DNA of 64,000 nucleotides, taken from NCBI RefSeq assembly GCF_007004725.1, contig NZ_ML660162.1, positions 1 to 64,000 of the forward strand, in the 5' to 3' direction. Under the pieces are notes generated by a model that saw nothing but the letters and a program-made list of their open reading frames with translations, had not been told where the DNA came from and did no database searches. The position numbers were made by a program, and so were the translations under genes. This stretch comes from Aliikangiella coralliicola (GTDB taxonomy: Bacteria > Pseudomonadota > Gammaproteobacteria > Enterobacterales > Kangiellaceae). Positions 44,661 to 53,326 of this stretch are shown one piece after another (the first letter of the stretch is position 1; the number at the start of each line of letters is the position of its first letter).

Positions 44661-46079
44661 ATGGGTTCTTTTTCTACAGAAAGTAAACGCAAAGTACTCC
44701 ACAGATTTAGTTTAGCCATGATAATTCTGGTCGCGCTCTTAAGCTACTTTATTAGCGATGCTCACTTGCACCAGACCTGGATGGGTGCAGAGAACTTAGG
44801 TTGGTTAACCGTTTGTCAGTTTATTTTGATGACGTTTTTTATGTTAGTGGCCTGGAGAAGCGCGCCAAACGCAAAGCGCTTGAAAGACGTTTACTTATTA
44901 TTGATCGTTGCAATTATCGCTCGGCTATTGCTAATTCCAGTTGAACCTTATACCTCAACAGATACAGATCGTTATCTTTTCGACGGTAAGATCGCACTTT
45001 CAGGTTTTGACCCTTATCGAGTAAACCACAACGAGCCAGCTTTAAGCGAATTAAAAAAACAGTGGGCTCCACCGGAAGAACACGCCAAGTATCCAACCTT
45101 ATATCCACCGCTTTCCCTTGGGTTATTCACTTTGGTCGCAGCATCTGGAGCAGACCATGCCCCCCACCTATGGAAATTGGTAACGACATTCGCCGGAATT
45201 TCTACGCTGCTAATTTTAGCGATACTACTTAAAAATCTCGGGCGGCTGCGACACTTATCATTGGTCGCATTTTCTCCTCTATTAATATTGGAAAGCGGAA
45301 TCGGCGTTCACATCGACAGCATTTCGACGCTCCTCGTATCATTGGCGCTTTATAGCTTTTCCAAAAATAAAATCGCAACTTCGGGCTTTTTTATTGGACT
45401 CGGAACATTGACCAAAATATTGCCGCTTATGCTATTGCTTCCCCTGGTATTTGGTTTAAAAAAAATAGCTGATTCTTTTCGGTTGTCGATCGCCACTGTA
45501 CTCACTATTTTTGCAGGCTACATGATAACTATTACCTTCGGGTTAATCCCCGTCGGAAGTATCGGTACGCTCTTTGAAAAATGGCGATTTGGCTCTCCCC
45601 TGTTTAATTTGTTCGAAAATATTGCCGAAGGAAAAGAACTACTTTTGATTACTTTTTTTGCCCTTTCTGCAGGTTGTAGCTTTATTTTTTACCGTACACT
45701 AAAACTGGAAAAAAGAATCGATGTACTTAGCCCCTTACTGCCCTGGAGTCTGGCAGTTGTCTTACTAGTTAGTCCTGTCGTATTCCCTTGGTACTTGATG
45801 GTTTTAGTTCCTTTTGCTGCACTATCACCTCGCCCCTTTATGTTAGCCTGGGTTAGTGTGTTACCACTGACATACGAAGTACTTGGTGGCTTTGTGAGTG
45901 CAGGTAGTTGGTCACCTGCCAACTGGCCATTAGTCTTAATTTCAATCACTTTACTCATCTCCATTTATTTTGAAAGCCGCCGAAAGCTAGATTGGCAAGC
46001 GATTAATAAAATGCTCTTCAGAAGCCAAGCCTCCATAAACAGACGCTCTGGAAATGCAATGACGAGAGAAAAATATTGA
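44661..46079 (+). CDS. GT-C-like membrane glycosyltransferase
   Basis: A 472-residue polytopic membrane protein with about 11-12 helices and an acidic periplasmic-loop motif after the second or third helix (EPYTSTDTDRYLFDGKIALSG, then YPTLYPPLS), typical of GT87/DUF2029-type mannosyltransferases that use polyprenyl-phosphate sugars. The start lies one base after the previous stop, and TGATG overlap joins it to the next gene. A role in glycosylating a lipid-linked or exported product is inferred. Confidence 0.7.
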   Translation: MGSFSTESKRKVLHRFSLAMIILVALLSYFISDAHLHQTWMGAENLGWLTVCQFILMTFFMLVAWRSAPNAKRLKDVYLLLIVAIIARLLLIPVEPYTSTDTDRYLFDGKIALSGFDPYRVNHNEPALSELKKQWAPPEEHAKYPTLYPPLSLGLFTLVAASGADHAPHLWKLVTTFAGISTLLILAILLKNLGRLRHLSLVAFSPLLILESGIGVHIDSISTLLVSLALYSFSKNKIATSGFFIGLGTLTKILPLMLLLPLVFGLKKIADSFRLSIATVLTIFAGYMITITFGLIPVGSIGTLFEKWRFGSPLFNLFENIAEGKELLLITFFALSAGCSFIFYRTLKLEKRIDVLSPLLPWSLAVVLLVSPVVFPWYLMVLVPFAALSPRPFMLAWVSVLPLTYEVLGGFVSAGSWSPANWPLVLISITLLISIYFESRRKLDWQAINKMLFRSQASINRRSGNAMTREKY

Positions 46080-48421
46080 TGTTAAGTCTGATACGCAAAT
46101 ACTCAAACTGGCTTCACGGTCAATGGCCGTCAGGTAGTGTCGAAAAGCTTCCGTTAGTGAACAATGATGGAACAACCAATATACCAGGTGTTTACATCAC
46201 TGGTGATTTAACTGGAATACCACTGTTAAAGTTTTCCGCAGATTCAGGAACTCGAGCTGTCGAACACCTGACTGCCGATGACAAATTTATTAATCGTAAA
46301 CAACAACCATCGGTTTACGACTTAATTATTATTGGAGCGGGTGTCAGCGGTTACGCAGCAGCAATAGAAGCCAGTAAAAGAAAACTCAACTTTCTTTTAC
46401 TGGAAGCATCTGATGCTTTCTCAACTATCAAAAACTTTCCCGAGAAAAAACCGATATTTACTTATCCTATAGAGATGAAACCCAGAGGGGAATTACAGTT
46501 CGGGGACAAGGACAACACCAAAGAAAAACTACTGAACAACCTGAAACAAACTGTAGAAAAGCTAGACATAAAGCTGACCAGTGAAAATGTCACCCATGTA
46601 AAACCTCGCGGCAAAATTATTAACGTTTACACTAGCTCGGATAAAGCAATTCCAGCCCATAAAGTCATCATCGCAATTGGCCGTTCAGGCAACTATCGCC
46701 GACTTGCTGTAACAGGTGAAGATAAAGAGAAAGTTGTTAATCGACTACACGACCCGAAAAAGTACGCTGACAAGAAAACACTCATTGTGGGCGGTGGAGA
46801 TAGTGCTCTTGAAGGTGCTATCGCTATCGCCAACACACAAAACGAAAACAGCTATCAACCAACGACTCCGCAATTAACACTCGTTCATCGTAATGAGGAT
46901 TTTAACCGAGCTAAAGAAGAAAATGTCAATTCGTTACTCGCACTCGAGGCAGAAGGTAGAATTAAGATTCTGCGTTCTTCTACCATCGAAAAAATAGATG
47001 ATGAAAGTGTTTCAGTCAAAACAGAAAGCGGTGAAGTATCGACATTACAAAACGATGCAGTGCTCACATTGATAGGGAGAGAAGCGCCTCTCGCATTTTT
47101 CAGAAAAAGCGGGATTGATATTAAAGGTGAATCCAAGCTTTCAGGCTGGTTGTTTTTCATTTTATTTTTTATTTTCACGATTGGCTTATATGACTGGAAA
47201 AATTACGGTTTTCTCAATAGTTTATGGGGATTAACCCAGTTTCCTGATCAAATGCCTGCCCTTATCGCCGGATTAGGCGACTGGTGGCAGTCTCAAATTA
47301 ATGATCGTTCAACTTTAGTTGGCACTATCGCAATTTCAATGAAAAGCCGCTCCTTTTACTACACGCTATTATATACAAGCTGCATCGGAATATTTGGTTG
47401 GCAACGTATTAAGCGCAGAAAAACAAAATATGTCACGGTGCAAACCTATTGCCTTTTCTTCATTCAGTTTATTCCGTTATTTTTATTACCCGAAGTCATT
47501 TTACCCTGGTTAGGATATTCGGGATTTTTTGACACAGGCATCGCGAAAGATGTTGCGAACAACCTGTTTCCCAGTTACATCTCTGCGGAAGCACTAGCAT
47601 CACAACAATGGCCTGAATGGGGACATCCCCGAGCATATTGGCACGCCTATGGGTTTATTCTTGCCTGGCCGCTCAATGTCTACAATGTTTTTACCCCGAA
47701 TCCAATGACTGGATGGTTAATCATTAGCTTTATACAGACTTTCATTCTGTTGCCACTAATGATCTACAAGTATGGAAAAGGTGTTTACTGTGGCTGGATA
47801 TGTTCATGTGGCGCCTTAGCCGAAACTATGGGCGACAAACAGCGTCACAAAATGCCCCACGGTCCCTTCTGGAATAAACTCAACTTAATTGGCCAGGTTC
47901 TATTGTTAGTCGCGGTTTTATTATTGTTAGTCAGAGTGTATGGCTGGTTTTTCCCGGAAAGCTGGGCACACCACTCATTTGACTTTCTACTAAAAGGTGA
48001 AAATAGCGATTATAAACTGGTTAACCCATTAAGCTGGAAATGGACCGTCGATGTGCTACTCGGTGGAATCCTCGGGGTCGGTTTGTATTTCAAATATTCA
48101 GGACGAGTGTGGTGTCGCTTTGCCTGTCCTTTAGCAGCGCTAATGAATATCTATGCTCGCTTTAGCCGATTTAGAATTTTCGCAAATAAAGATAAATGTA
48201 TTAGCTGTAATGTGTGCACCAGCGTATGTCATCAGGGCATCGATATTATGAGTTTCGCGAACAAAGGTTTGCCAATGGCCGATCCTCAGTGCGTTCGTTG
48301 CTCAGCTTGTATAGAAAGTTGCCCCACCAACGTACTAGAGTTTGGCGAAATTAATAAAGCAAACGGAACCCCCTTAAAGCTGAGTCGATTAAAGGCAATT
48401 TCAATCAAAGTCGTTGAGTAA
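46079..48421 (+). CDS. FAD oxidoreductase fused to NapH-type Fe-S membrane protein
   Basis: A 780-residue fusion. Residues 34-62 (NIPGVYITGDLTGIPLLKF) look like the C-terminal FAD segment of thioredoxin-reductase-type enzymes but stand at the N-terminus. They are followed by GAGVSG (86-91) FAD-binding and VGGGDSALEG NAD(P)-binding loops. The second half has about five helices, CGWICSCGA and CRFACPLAAL as in NapH/CcoG, and two 4Fe-4S motifs (CISCNVCTSVC and CVRCSACIESC). It probably moves NAD(P)H electrons to or from the membrane. ATG overlaps the previous stop. It is likely the redox partner of the cluster. Confidence 0.8.
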   Translation: MLSLIRKYSNWLHGQWPSGSVEKLPLVNNDGTTNIPGVYITGDLTGIPLLKFSADSGTRAVEHLTADDKFINRKQQPSVYDLIIIGAGVSGYAAAIEASKRKLNFLLLEASDAFSTIKNFPEKKPIFTYPIEMKPRGELQFGDKDNTKEKLLNNLKQTVEKLDIKLTSENVTHVKPRGKIINVYTSSDKAIPAHKVIIAIGRSGNYRRLAVTGEDKEKVVNRLHDPKKYADKKTLIVGGGDSALEGAIAIANTQNENSYQPTTPQLTLVHRNEDFNRAKEENVNSLLALEAEGRIKILRSSTIEKIDDESVSVKTESGEVSTLQNDAVLTLIGREAPLAFFRKSGIDIKGESKLSGWLFFILFFIFTIGLYDWKNYGFLNSLWGLTQFPDQMPALIAGLGDWWQSQINDRSTLVGTIAISMKSRSFYYTLLYTSCIGIFGWQRIKRRKTKYVTVQTYCLFFIQFIPLFLLPEVILPWLGYSGFFDTGIAKDVANNLFPSYISAEALASQQWPEWGHPRAYWHAYGFILAWPLNVYNVFTPNPMTGWLIISFIQTFILLPLMIYKYGKGVYCGWICSCGALAETMGDKQRHKMPHGPFWNKLNLIGQVLLLVAVLLLLVRVYGWFFPESWAHHSFDFLLKGENSDYKLVNPLSWKWTVDVLLGGILGVGLYFKYSGRVWCRFACPLAALMNIYARFSRFRIFANKDKCISCNVCTSVCHQGIDIMSFANKGLPMADPQCVRCSACIESCPTNVLEFGEINKANGTPLKLSRLKAISIKVVE

Positions 48422-48464
48422 GAAATGCATGACGAAACGAAGTTAAAAGAGAGAACTTAATTAT

Positions 48465-49211
48465 ATGTATCGAGGACGAAGAGTTTCAGCAGTAATACCT
48501 GCACTTAACGAACAATTGGCCATTGGAAAAGTGGTCCAGCAATTGAATTCTTTGAAGAATGCTAACGGATTAAAAATTATTGATGATGTAATTGTTTGCG
48601 ACAACGGCTCAAACGATAACACGGCGCAAGTAGCCGAACAAAGTGGCGCAAGAGTTATCCAACAAGCAACGCCCGGTTATGGTATTGCCTGTCTTACCGC
48701 TTTAAGCATTGTCAAACCTTGCGAGATAATTTTGTTTGTTGATGGTGATGACTCCTGCTTCATAGAACAAACAACTTCGTTGCTGGCAGGCATTGTTAAC
48801 GGCGATAACCTGGCTATTGGTTCACGAGTTAAGGGGAATGTAGAAAAAGGTGCATTAACTTCAATTCAAAAGTTTGGCAACGCTCTTGCGGCATTTCTCA
48901 TTCGCCGACTCTGGCATTACGACATTACTGATCTGGGACCTTTTCGCGCGATTAAAACTTCGACATTAAAAAAACTCGATATGCAAGATCAAACTTTCGG
49001 GTGGACGGTGGAAATGCAAATAAAAGCCATTCAATTAGGCTTTAAGATAAGCGAATATCCGGTGGATTCAAAAGTTAGAATCGGCCAATCAAAAATAAGT
49101 GGAACAATAAAGGGTTCTATCAAAGCAGGCTTTAGTATTTTAACAATGATAGCTAAATTGCGTTTGATGCAACGGAAAACCCTTGCAAAATTTGCACTGG
49201 AAGATTCCTAA
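48465..49211 (+). CDS. Family 2 glycosyltransferase (DPM/DPG-synthase-like)
   Basis: A 248-residue GT2 without clear transmembrane helices. VSAVIPALNEQLAIGKVV, VCDNGSNDNTAQVA and ILFVDGDD (DxD) form the nucleotide-sugar site; ITDLGPFRAIKTSTL and GWTVEMQIKA form the acceptor region. It resembles dolichyl/polyprenyl-phosphate mannose or glucose synthases, which would supply lipid-linked sugar to the GT-C enzyme upstream. It ends one base before the DUF2064 gene. Confidence 0.85.
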   Translation: MYRGRRVSAVIPALNEQLAIGKVVQQLNSLKNANGLKIIDDVIVCDNGSNDNTAQVAEQSGARVIQQATPGYGIACLTALSIVKPCEIILFVDGDDSCFIEQTTSLLAGIVNGDNLAIGSRVKGNVEKGALTSIQKFGNALAAFLIRRLWHYDITDLGPFRAIKTSTLKKLDMQDQTFGWTVEMQIKAIQLGFKISEYPVDSKVRIGQSKISGTIKGSIKAGFSILTMIAKLRLMQRKTLAKFALEDS

Positions 49212-49212
49212 C

Positions 49213-49923
49213 ATGAAATCTCAAGACTACGTGCTCATTATCTTCTGCAAATGGCCTCGATTGAATCAAGGAAAGCAGCGATTGGCAAAAACGATTGGCG
49301 CGTCCAACGCATTTCGACTGGCTTCACTATTGGTTGATTGTGCATTGGAGGACGCCAAAGATTGGGACGGTGAGGTTGTGCTCGCCATTTCAGATGCCTC
49401 CGATTTTGAACAAGCCAGTCAAGCAATTCAAAAACAAATTTCTGATAATCAAAAAATATCGATACAGGTTCAGTCTAAGGGAAATCTGGGGCAACGAATT
49501 AATCACATTGATCAAAATTTGAGAGAAAGAGGCAAAAACAACCTTCTATTTATCGGCACAGACGCCCCCGTTCTCAACCCACTTTATTATCAACAAGCAA
49601 AAGAAGCTATCACTTCATCAGATATTGTTATCAGTGACGCGAGTGATGGTGGAGTGATTATTATGGGTAATAGAAAAGCCTGGCCAGACTTAACATTTTT
49701 GCCCTGGAGTACAGAAAAATTATCAAAAAAGCTCTCCAGAATTTGCGCAAAACAGAGGTTGAGCGTGACCCGAATTAAGCCAGGTTTTGATATTGACGTT
49801 GAAAAGGATCTGGAAAAGCTCTTCGTCGCGATAGATTCTGACTCACGCCGTTCAAGAATAGCTTTACGTCAGTGGCTCGTTAACTATTTAGAAACTAATC
49901 AGGAATTAATCAATGCTGGATAA
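49213..49923 (+). CDS. DUF2064 / TIGR04282 glycosyltransferase-like protein
   Basis: A 236-residue GT-A-fold protein of the DUF2064 group. Hallmarks are VLIIFCKWPRLNQGKQRLAKTIG (nucleotidyl/glycosyl donor loop), QVQSKGNLGQRINHI, LLFIGTDAPVL and SDASDGGVIIMG. The family (TIGR04282) is named arsenosugar biosynthesis glycosyltransferase from its genome context with arsenic radical SAM genes; biochemical proof is limited. ATG 49213 lies one base after the previous stop; the frame's earlier ATG would overlap that gene. It overlaps the ArsM-like gene by 11 bases. Confidence 0.85.
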   Translation: MKSQDYVLIIFCKWPRLNQGKQRLAKTIGASNAFRLASLLVDCALEDAKDWDGEVVLAISDASDFEQASQAIQKQISDNQKISIQVQSKGNLGQRINHIDQNLRERGKNNLLFIGTDAPVLNPLYYQQAKEAITSSDIVISDASDGGVIIMGNRKAWPDLTFLPWSTEKLSKKLSRICAKQRLSVTRIKPGFDIDVEKDLEKLFVAIDSDSRRSRIALRQWLVNYLETNQELINAG

Positions 49924-50986
49924 TGTAAAAAACTACTATGGAAAAGTCTTAGAAAAGTCTCAAGACCTCCAAACTAATGCCTGTTGTACAGATGAGTCAA
50001 TTCCACCATTTGTGAAAACAGCTCTCTCTAAAATACATAACGAAGTGATGACTCGATACTACGGTTGCGGACTGGTAGTCCCAGAAGAATTATCCAACTG
50101 TCATATTCTCGATTTGGGCAGCGGTTCTGGTAGAGATTGTTACGCGCTAGCACAGATGGTCGGTGAGCAAGGAAGTGTAACCGGGGTCGATATGACCGAT
50201 GAGCAATTATCAGTTGCGAACAAATACCAGGAATACCATCGCGATAAATTTGGCTACCAACGGTCTAATGTGCATTTTAAAAAAGGTTATATTGAGCGAT
50301 TAGACGAACTCGACCTGGCCGACGAAAGTTTCGACATCATAGTGTCAAACTGCGTTATCAATCTATCGACAGATAAAGCAGCCGTTCTGAAGCAGGCATA
50401 TCGATTATTAAAGCCTGGTGGCGAGCTTTATTTTTCAGATGTTTATGCTGATAGGAGAATCCCCAAACATCTTGTAAGCGATCCTGTTCTTTATGGTGAG
50501 TGTCTCAGCGGCGCACTCTACTGGAACGATTTTATTAGATTATCAAAATCAAGTGGTTTTCTGGATCCTCGACTGGTAAATAGTCGGAAAATTTCCATCG
50601 GCAATCCACAAATCATCGAGCGAGTTGCTGGAATCAATTTTTACTCTGCAACCTACCGACTATTTAAGTTACCCAAACTAGAAAGTCATTGTGAAGATTA
50701 TGGCCAGGCAGTAATTTATCAAGGCGGGATAGAGCACCATCAAGAACAGTTCGCGCTGGATGAACATCACCATTTTATTAAAGGAAAAGCGACGAGCGTT
50801 TGCGGAAACACCTGGAGAATGTTGCATCAGAGCCGCTTTGCTCGATACTTCAGCTTTATTGGAAACTTCGACACTCACTTCGGGATCTATCAAGATTGCG
50901 GCACCCAAATTCCTTTTTCATCAAACCATACCAGTTTTAACAATGAGAAAATTGAAGTTTCTGAACAAAATGGCGGGTGTTGTTGA
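49913..50986 (+). CDS. arsM: ArsM-like arsenite S-adenosylmethionine methyltransferase
   Basis: A 357-residue SAM methyltransferase. SAM motif I is ILDLGSGSGRD (65-75). Cysteines at 24/25, 52, 147 and 197 reproduce the spacing of the four conserved arsenic-binding cysteines of algal ArsM (28 residues between the first two, 50 between the last two). C147 sits in SNCVINLS and C197 in YGECLSG, and the protein ends in GGCC. ArsM converts As(III) stepwise to methyl and dimethyl arsenicals. AGGA precedes the ATG, and the 3' end overlaps the radical SAM start (TGATG). Confidence 0.88.
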   Translation: MLDNVKNYYGKVLEKSQDLQTNACCTDESIPPFVKTALSKIHNEVMTRYYGCGLVVPEELSNCHILDLGSGSGRDCYALAQMVGEQGSVTGVDMTDEQLSVANKYQEYHRDKFGYQRSNVHFKKGYIERLDELDLADESFDIIVSNCVINLSTDKAAVLKQAYRLLKPGGELYFSDVYADRRIPKHLVSDPVLYGECLSGALYWNDFIRLSKSSGFLDPRLVNSRKISIGNPQIIERVAGINFYSATYRLFKLPKLESHCEDYGQAVIYQGGIEHHQEQFALDEHHHFIKGKATSVCGNTWRMLHQSRFARYFSFIGNFDTHFGIYQDCGTQIPFSSNHTSFNNEKIEVSEQNGGCC

Positions 50987-51900
50987 TGATAAGCTTAAGA
51001 AGCAAAAACTGGCAAATAACATCAACTGGAGAGCCCAGAGGATATATTCAACCTCACGCGCTAAATGAAGTTTGGTTTCATACTGGAACACGCTGTAATC
51101 TTGCCTGCGATTTTTGTCTGGAGGGAGCCAGTCCTTCAGATAAGCGACTTCAAGCACCTCGGTTTGAAGAAGTTAAACCTTTCATTGATGAAGCCCTTGA
51201 GCTTGGCGCAAAACAATTTTCCTTTACCGGTGGAGAACCTTTTCTGATAAAAGATTTCATCAAGATTGTTGAATACGCTTCTCGCTTTAACCCCTGTCTG
51301 ATTTTAACAAATGGAACGGATTCACCTTTAAAACGATTGGATGCACTCCTTGATATTAGCGATGAGCATTTTCCGATTTCATTTCGAGTCAGCATTGATT
51401 ATCCAGACTCAAAACGACACAACATGGGACGTGGCGAAGGAACCTTCGAGCAAGCAATTACTGGGCTAAAGCGGCTTTATGATAAGGGCTTTTCGGTATC
51501 GGTCGCCCGTCATCAGGATGCAAACGAGAATTCAGAGGAAGTTAACAGGCAGTTTAAGCAACTTTTCAGCCTTATCGGTTTGCCTGATTCGCTAAATATT
51601 GTCGCTTTTCCTGACTTTCTTCGACCCGGCTCTATTCCCGAAGTTCCTCATATAACCACCGACTGTATGACCCGGTACCAATCGAAAGAGCAAAGAGAAA
51701 ATTACATGTGCGCCACATCAAAAATGATCGTTAAAAAAAATGGGCGTATGCAAGTTTATGCCTGCACCCTGGTCGATGACGATGAGGAATATTGTCTAGG
51801 GCATTCACTTAAGCAAAGCCTGCAAAATAGAATCAGTCTCAAACATCATCGTTGCTACAGTTGCTTTGCTTATGGAGCAAGTTGCAGTGAAAAATGTTAG
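50986..51900 (+). CDS. Radical SAM protein with Cys-rich C-terminus
   Basis: A 304-residue radical SAM enzyme. The [4Fe-4S] motif Cx3Cx2C is at Cys37, Cys41 and Cys44 (TRCNLACDFC), and FTGGEP is the SAM-binding GGE motif. The C-terminal part has many cysteines (YMCATSK, YACTL, EYCLG, CYSC, CSEKC), like a SPASM or auxiliary-cluster domain. It sits where ArsS, which joins 5'-deoxyadenosyl to dimethylarsenic, would be expected, but it does not show the ArsS C-terminal domain pattern I know. ATG overlaps the ArsM stop, so it is tightly coupled. Confidence 0.85.
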   Translation: MISLRSKNWQITSTGEPRGYIQPHALNEVWFHTGTRCNLACDFCLEGASPSDKRLQAPRFEEVKPFIDEALELGAKQFSFTGGEPFLIKDFIKIVEYASRFNPCLILTNGTDSPLKRLDALLDISDEHFPISFRVSIDYPDSKRHNMGRGEGTFEQAITGLKRLYDKGFSVSVARHQDANENSEEVNRQFKQLFSLIGLPDSLNIVAFPDFLRPGSIPEVPHITTDCMTRYQSKEQRENYMCATSKMIVKKNGRMQVYACTLVDDDEEYCLGHSLKQSLQNRISLKHHRCYSCFAYGASCSEKC

Positions 51901-51953
51901 GTCAGATTATCAGTAAATAAAATCTTATTAAACAATATGACTGGAGTAATCGA

Positions 51954-52376
51954 ATGAAAAATATTCTCTTCCTGTGCACAGGCAATTCATGTCGCAGTCA
52001 AATGGCGGAAGGTTTCTGCCGTAGTTTGCAATCAGATAAATTCAACGGGTATTCCGCAGGAATTAAAGCTCACGGTTTAAACCCGTATGCCATCAAAGTC
52101 ATGCGTGAAAGCGGAATCGATATTACTCAGCAAAGTTCGAAGACATTGGAAGAAATAGAAGATATAGAGTTTGATTACATTGTCACGGTCTGCGACAACG
52201 CTGAGCGTAGCTGCCCTGACTTTCCTCAATCAAATATTATTCATCGGCGGTTCGATGATCCACCGGCGCTGGCGAAATATGCCAAAGACGAATCAGAAGT
52301 TCTTGTCCACTTTCGCCAAGTGAGAGATGAAATTAAAAATTGGGTCAATCAACTTCCACATGAACTAAGGCTTTAA
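51954..52376 (+). CDS. arsC: Thioredoxin-coupled arsenate reductase
   Basis: A 140-residue arsenate reductase of the low-molecular-weight phosphatase type (Staphylococcus/Bacillus ArsC family). P-loop Cys8-TGNSC-Arg14; redox cysteines Cys80 and Cys87 (VTVCDNAERSC) with the same spacing as Cys10/82/89 in pI258 ArsC; RRFDDPPA follows. It reduces arsenate to arsenite, feeding ArsM. GGAG lies upstream of the ATG. It sits 53 bases after the radical SAM gene and 16 before the phosphorylase gene. Confidence 0.92.
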   Translation: MKNILFLCTGNSCRSQMAEGFCRSLQSDKFNGYSAGIKAHGLNPYAIKVMRESGIDITQQSSKTLEEIEDIEFDYIVTVCDNAERSCPDFPQSNIIHRRFDDPPALAKYAKDESEVLVHFRQVRDEIKNWVNQLPHELRL

Positions 52377-52392
52377 TCAAGAGGAGAATTAA

Positions 52393-53241
52393 ATGTTAGC
52401 AATAATTGGCGGCACCGGTCTTTATAAAATTGATGAACTAGATATCAAAGATAGCATCGAAGTCTCAACCCCATTCGGCATGCCTTCAGCAAATGCCGTT
52501 AAAGGCAACTACAAAGGCAGAGACGTACTTTTTTTACCTCGCCACGGTAATGCACATCAATTACTACCATCGGAAATTAACTATAAAGCCAATATTTGGG
52601 CATTAAAAAGTCTGGGTGCGACCCAAATAATTGGCGTGTCCGCTGTCGGCAGTTTGCGAGAGGAAATTCGACCAGGCGACTTGAGTATTCCCTCTCAATA
52701 TTTTGACTTCGTAAAAGGCAACAGGGAAAAGAGTTTTTTTGGCAATGGACTAGTCGCACACGTCTCAACAGCCAATCCAATTTGCCATTCGATGGCCGAT
52801 GATATCGTCAAAGCCGCAAATACTATCGATATTCCAATACATCAAGGGCAATCTTATGCAGGTGTAGATGGTCCCAGGTTGGGCACAAGAGTAGAAAGTC
52901 AGTTTTTACGTGAATCATGTCAATGTGACCTAGTAGGAATGACAAATGTTCCCGAGGTTTTCCTCGCTCGAGAAGCACAAATAAGTTACTGCACTATCAC
53001 TATCGCGACCGACTACGATTGTTGGAAAGATGACCCAGCAGATCACGTCACTGTCGAAAAAGTTATCCAACGCTTTGGCGAAAGTCTTGCCAAGGCACAA
53101 AAGGTTCTGATGGCATATTTACTAACCAATACAACCGATTGTGTTGACGGATGCCGTTCGAGCTTAGCGAGTGCAATATTGTCTCCAAGAGATTTATTGA
53201 ATGAAGAGCAAAGTCGACTGCTGGAGCTACTCGAAAAGTAG
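52393..53241 (+). CDS. mtnP: S-methyl-5'-thioadenosine phosphorylase
   Basis: A 282-residue MTAP/PNP-family phosphorylase. IIGGTGLY, PRHGNAH (phosphate site), GVSAVGSLR, VGMTNVPEVFLAREA (ribose contact) and ATDYDCW (the two Asp that select adenine). It cleaves MTA, and also 5'-deoxyadenosine, to adenine and a 5-deoxyribose-1-phosphate derivative. In this operon it may salvage 5'-deoxyadenosine from the radical SAM step or remove adenine from an adenosyl-arsenical. GAGGAG precedes the ATG. Confidence 0.92.
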   Translation: MLAIIGGTGLYKIDELDIKDSIEVSTPFGMPSANAVKGNYKGRDVLFLPRHGNAHQLLPSEINYKANIWALKSLGATQIIGVSAVGSLREEIRPGDLSIPSQYFDFVKGNREKSFFGNGLVAHVSTANPICHSMADDIVKAANTIDIPIHQGQSYAGVDGPRLGTRVESQFLRESCQCDLVGMTNVPEVFLAREAQISYCTITIATDYDCWKDDPADHVTVEKVIQRFGESLAKAQKVLMAYLLTNTTDCVDGCRSSLASAILSPRDLLNEEQSRLLELLEK

Positions 53242-53326
53242 CCTTCTTCACTCATACATTAAACCGGCTACAATCTCAAGATGACACATGGTATGCTTAT
53301 GAAAAATTAATTCATCGGTAATTTTC

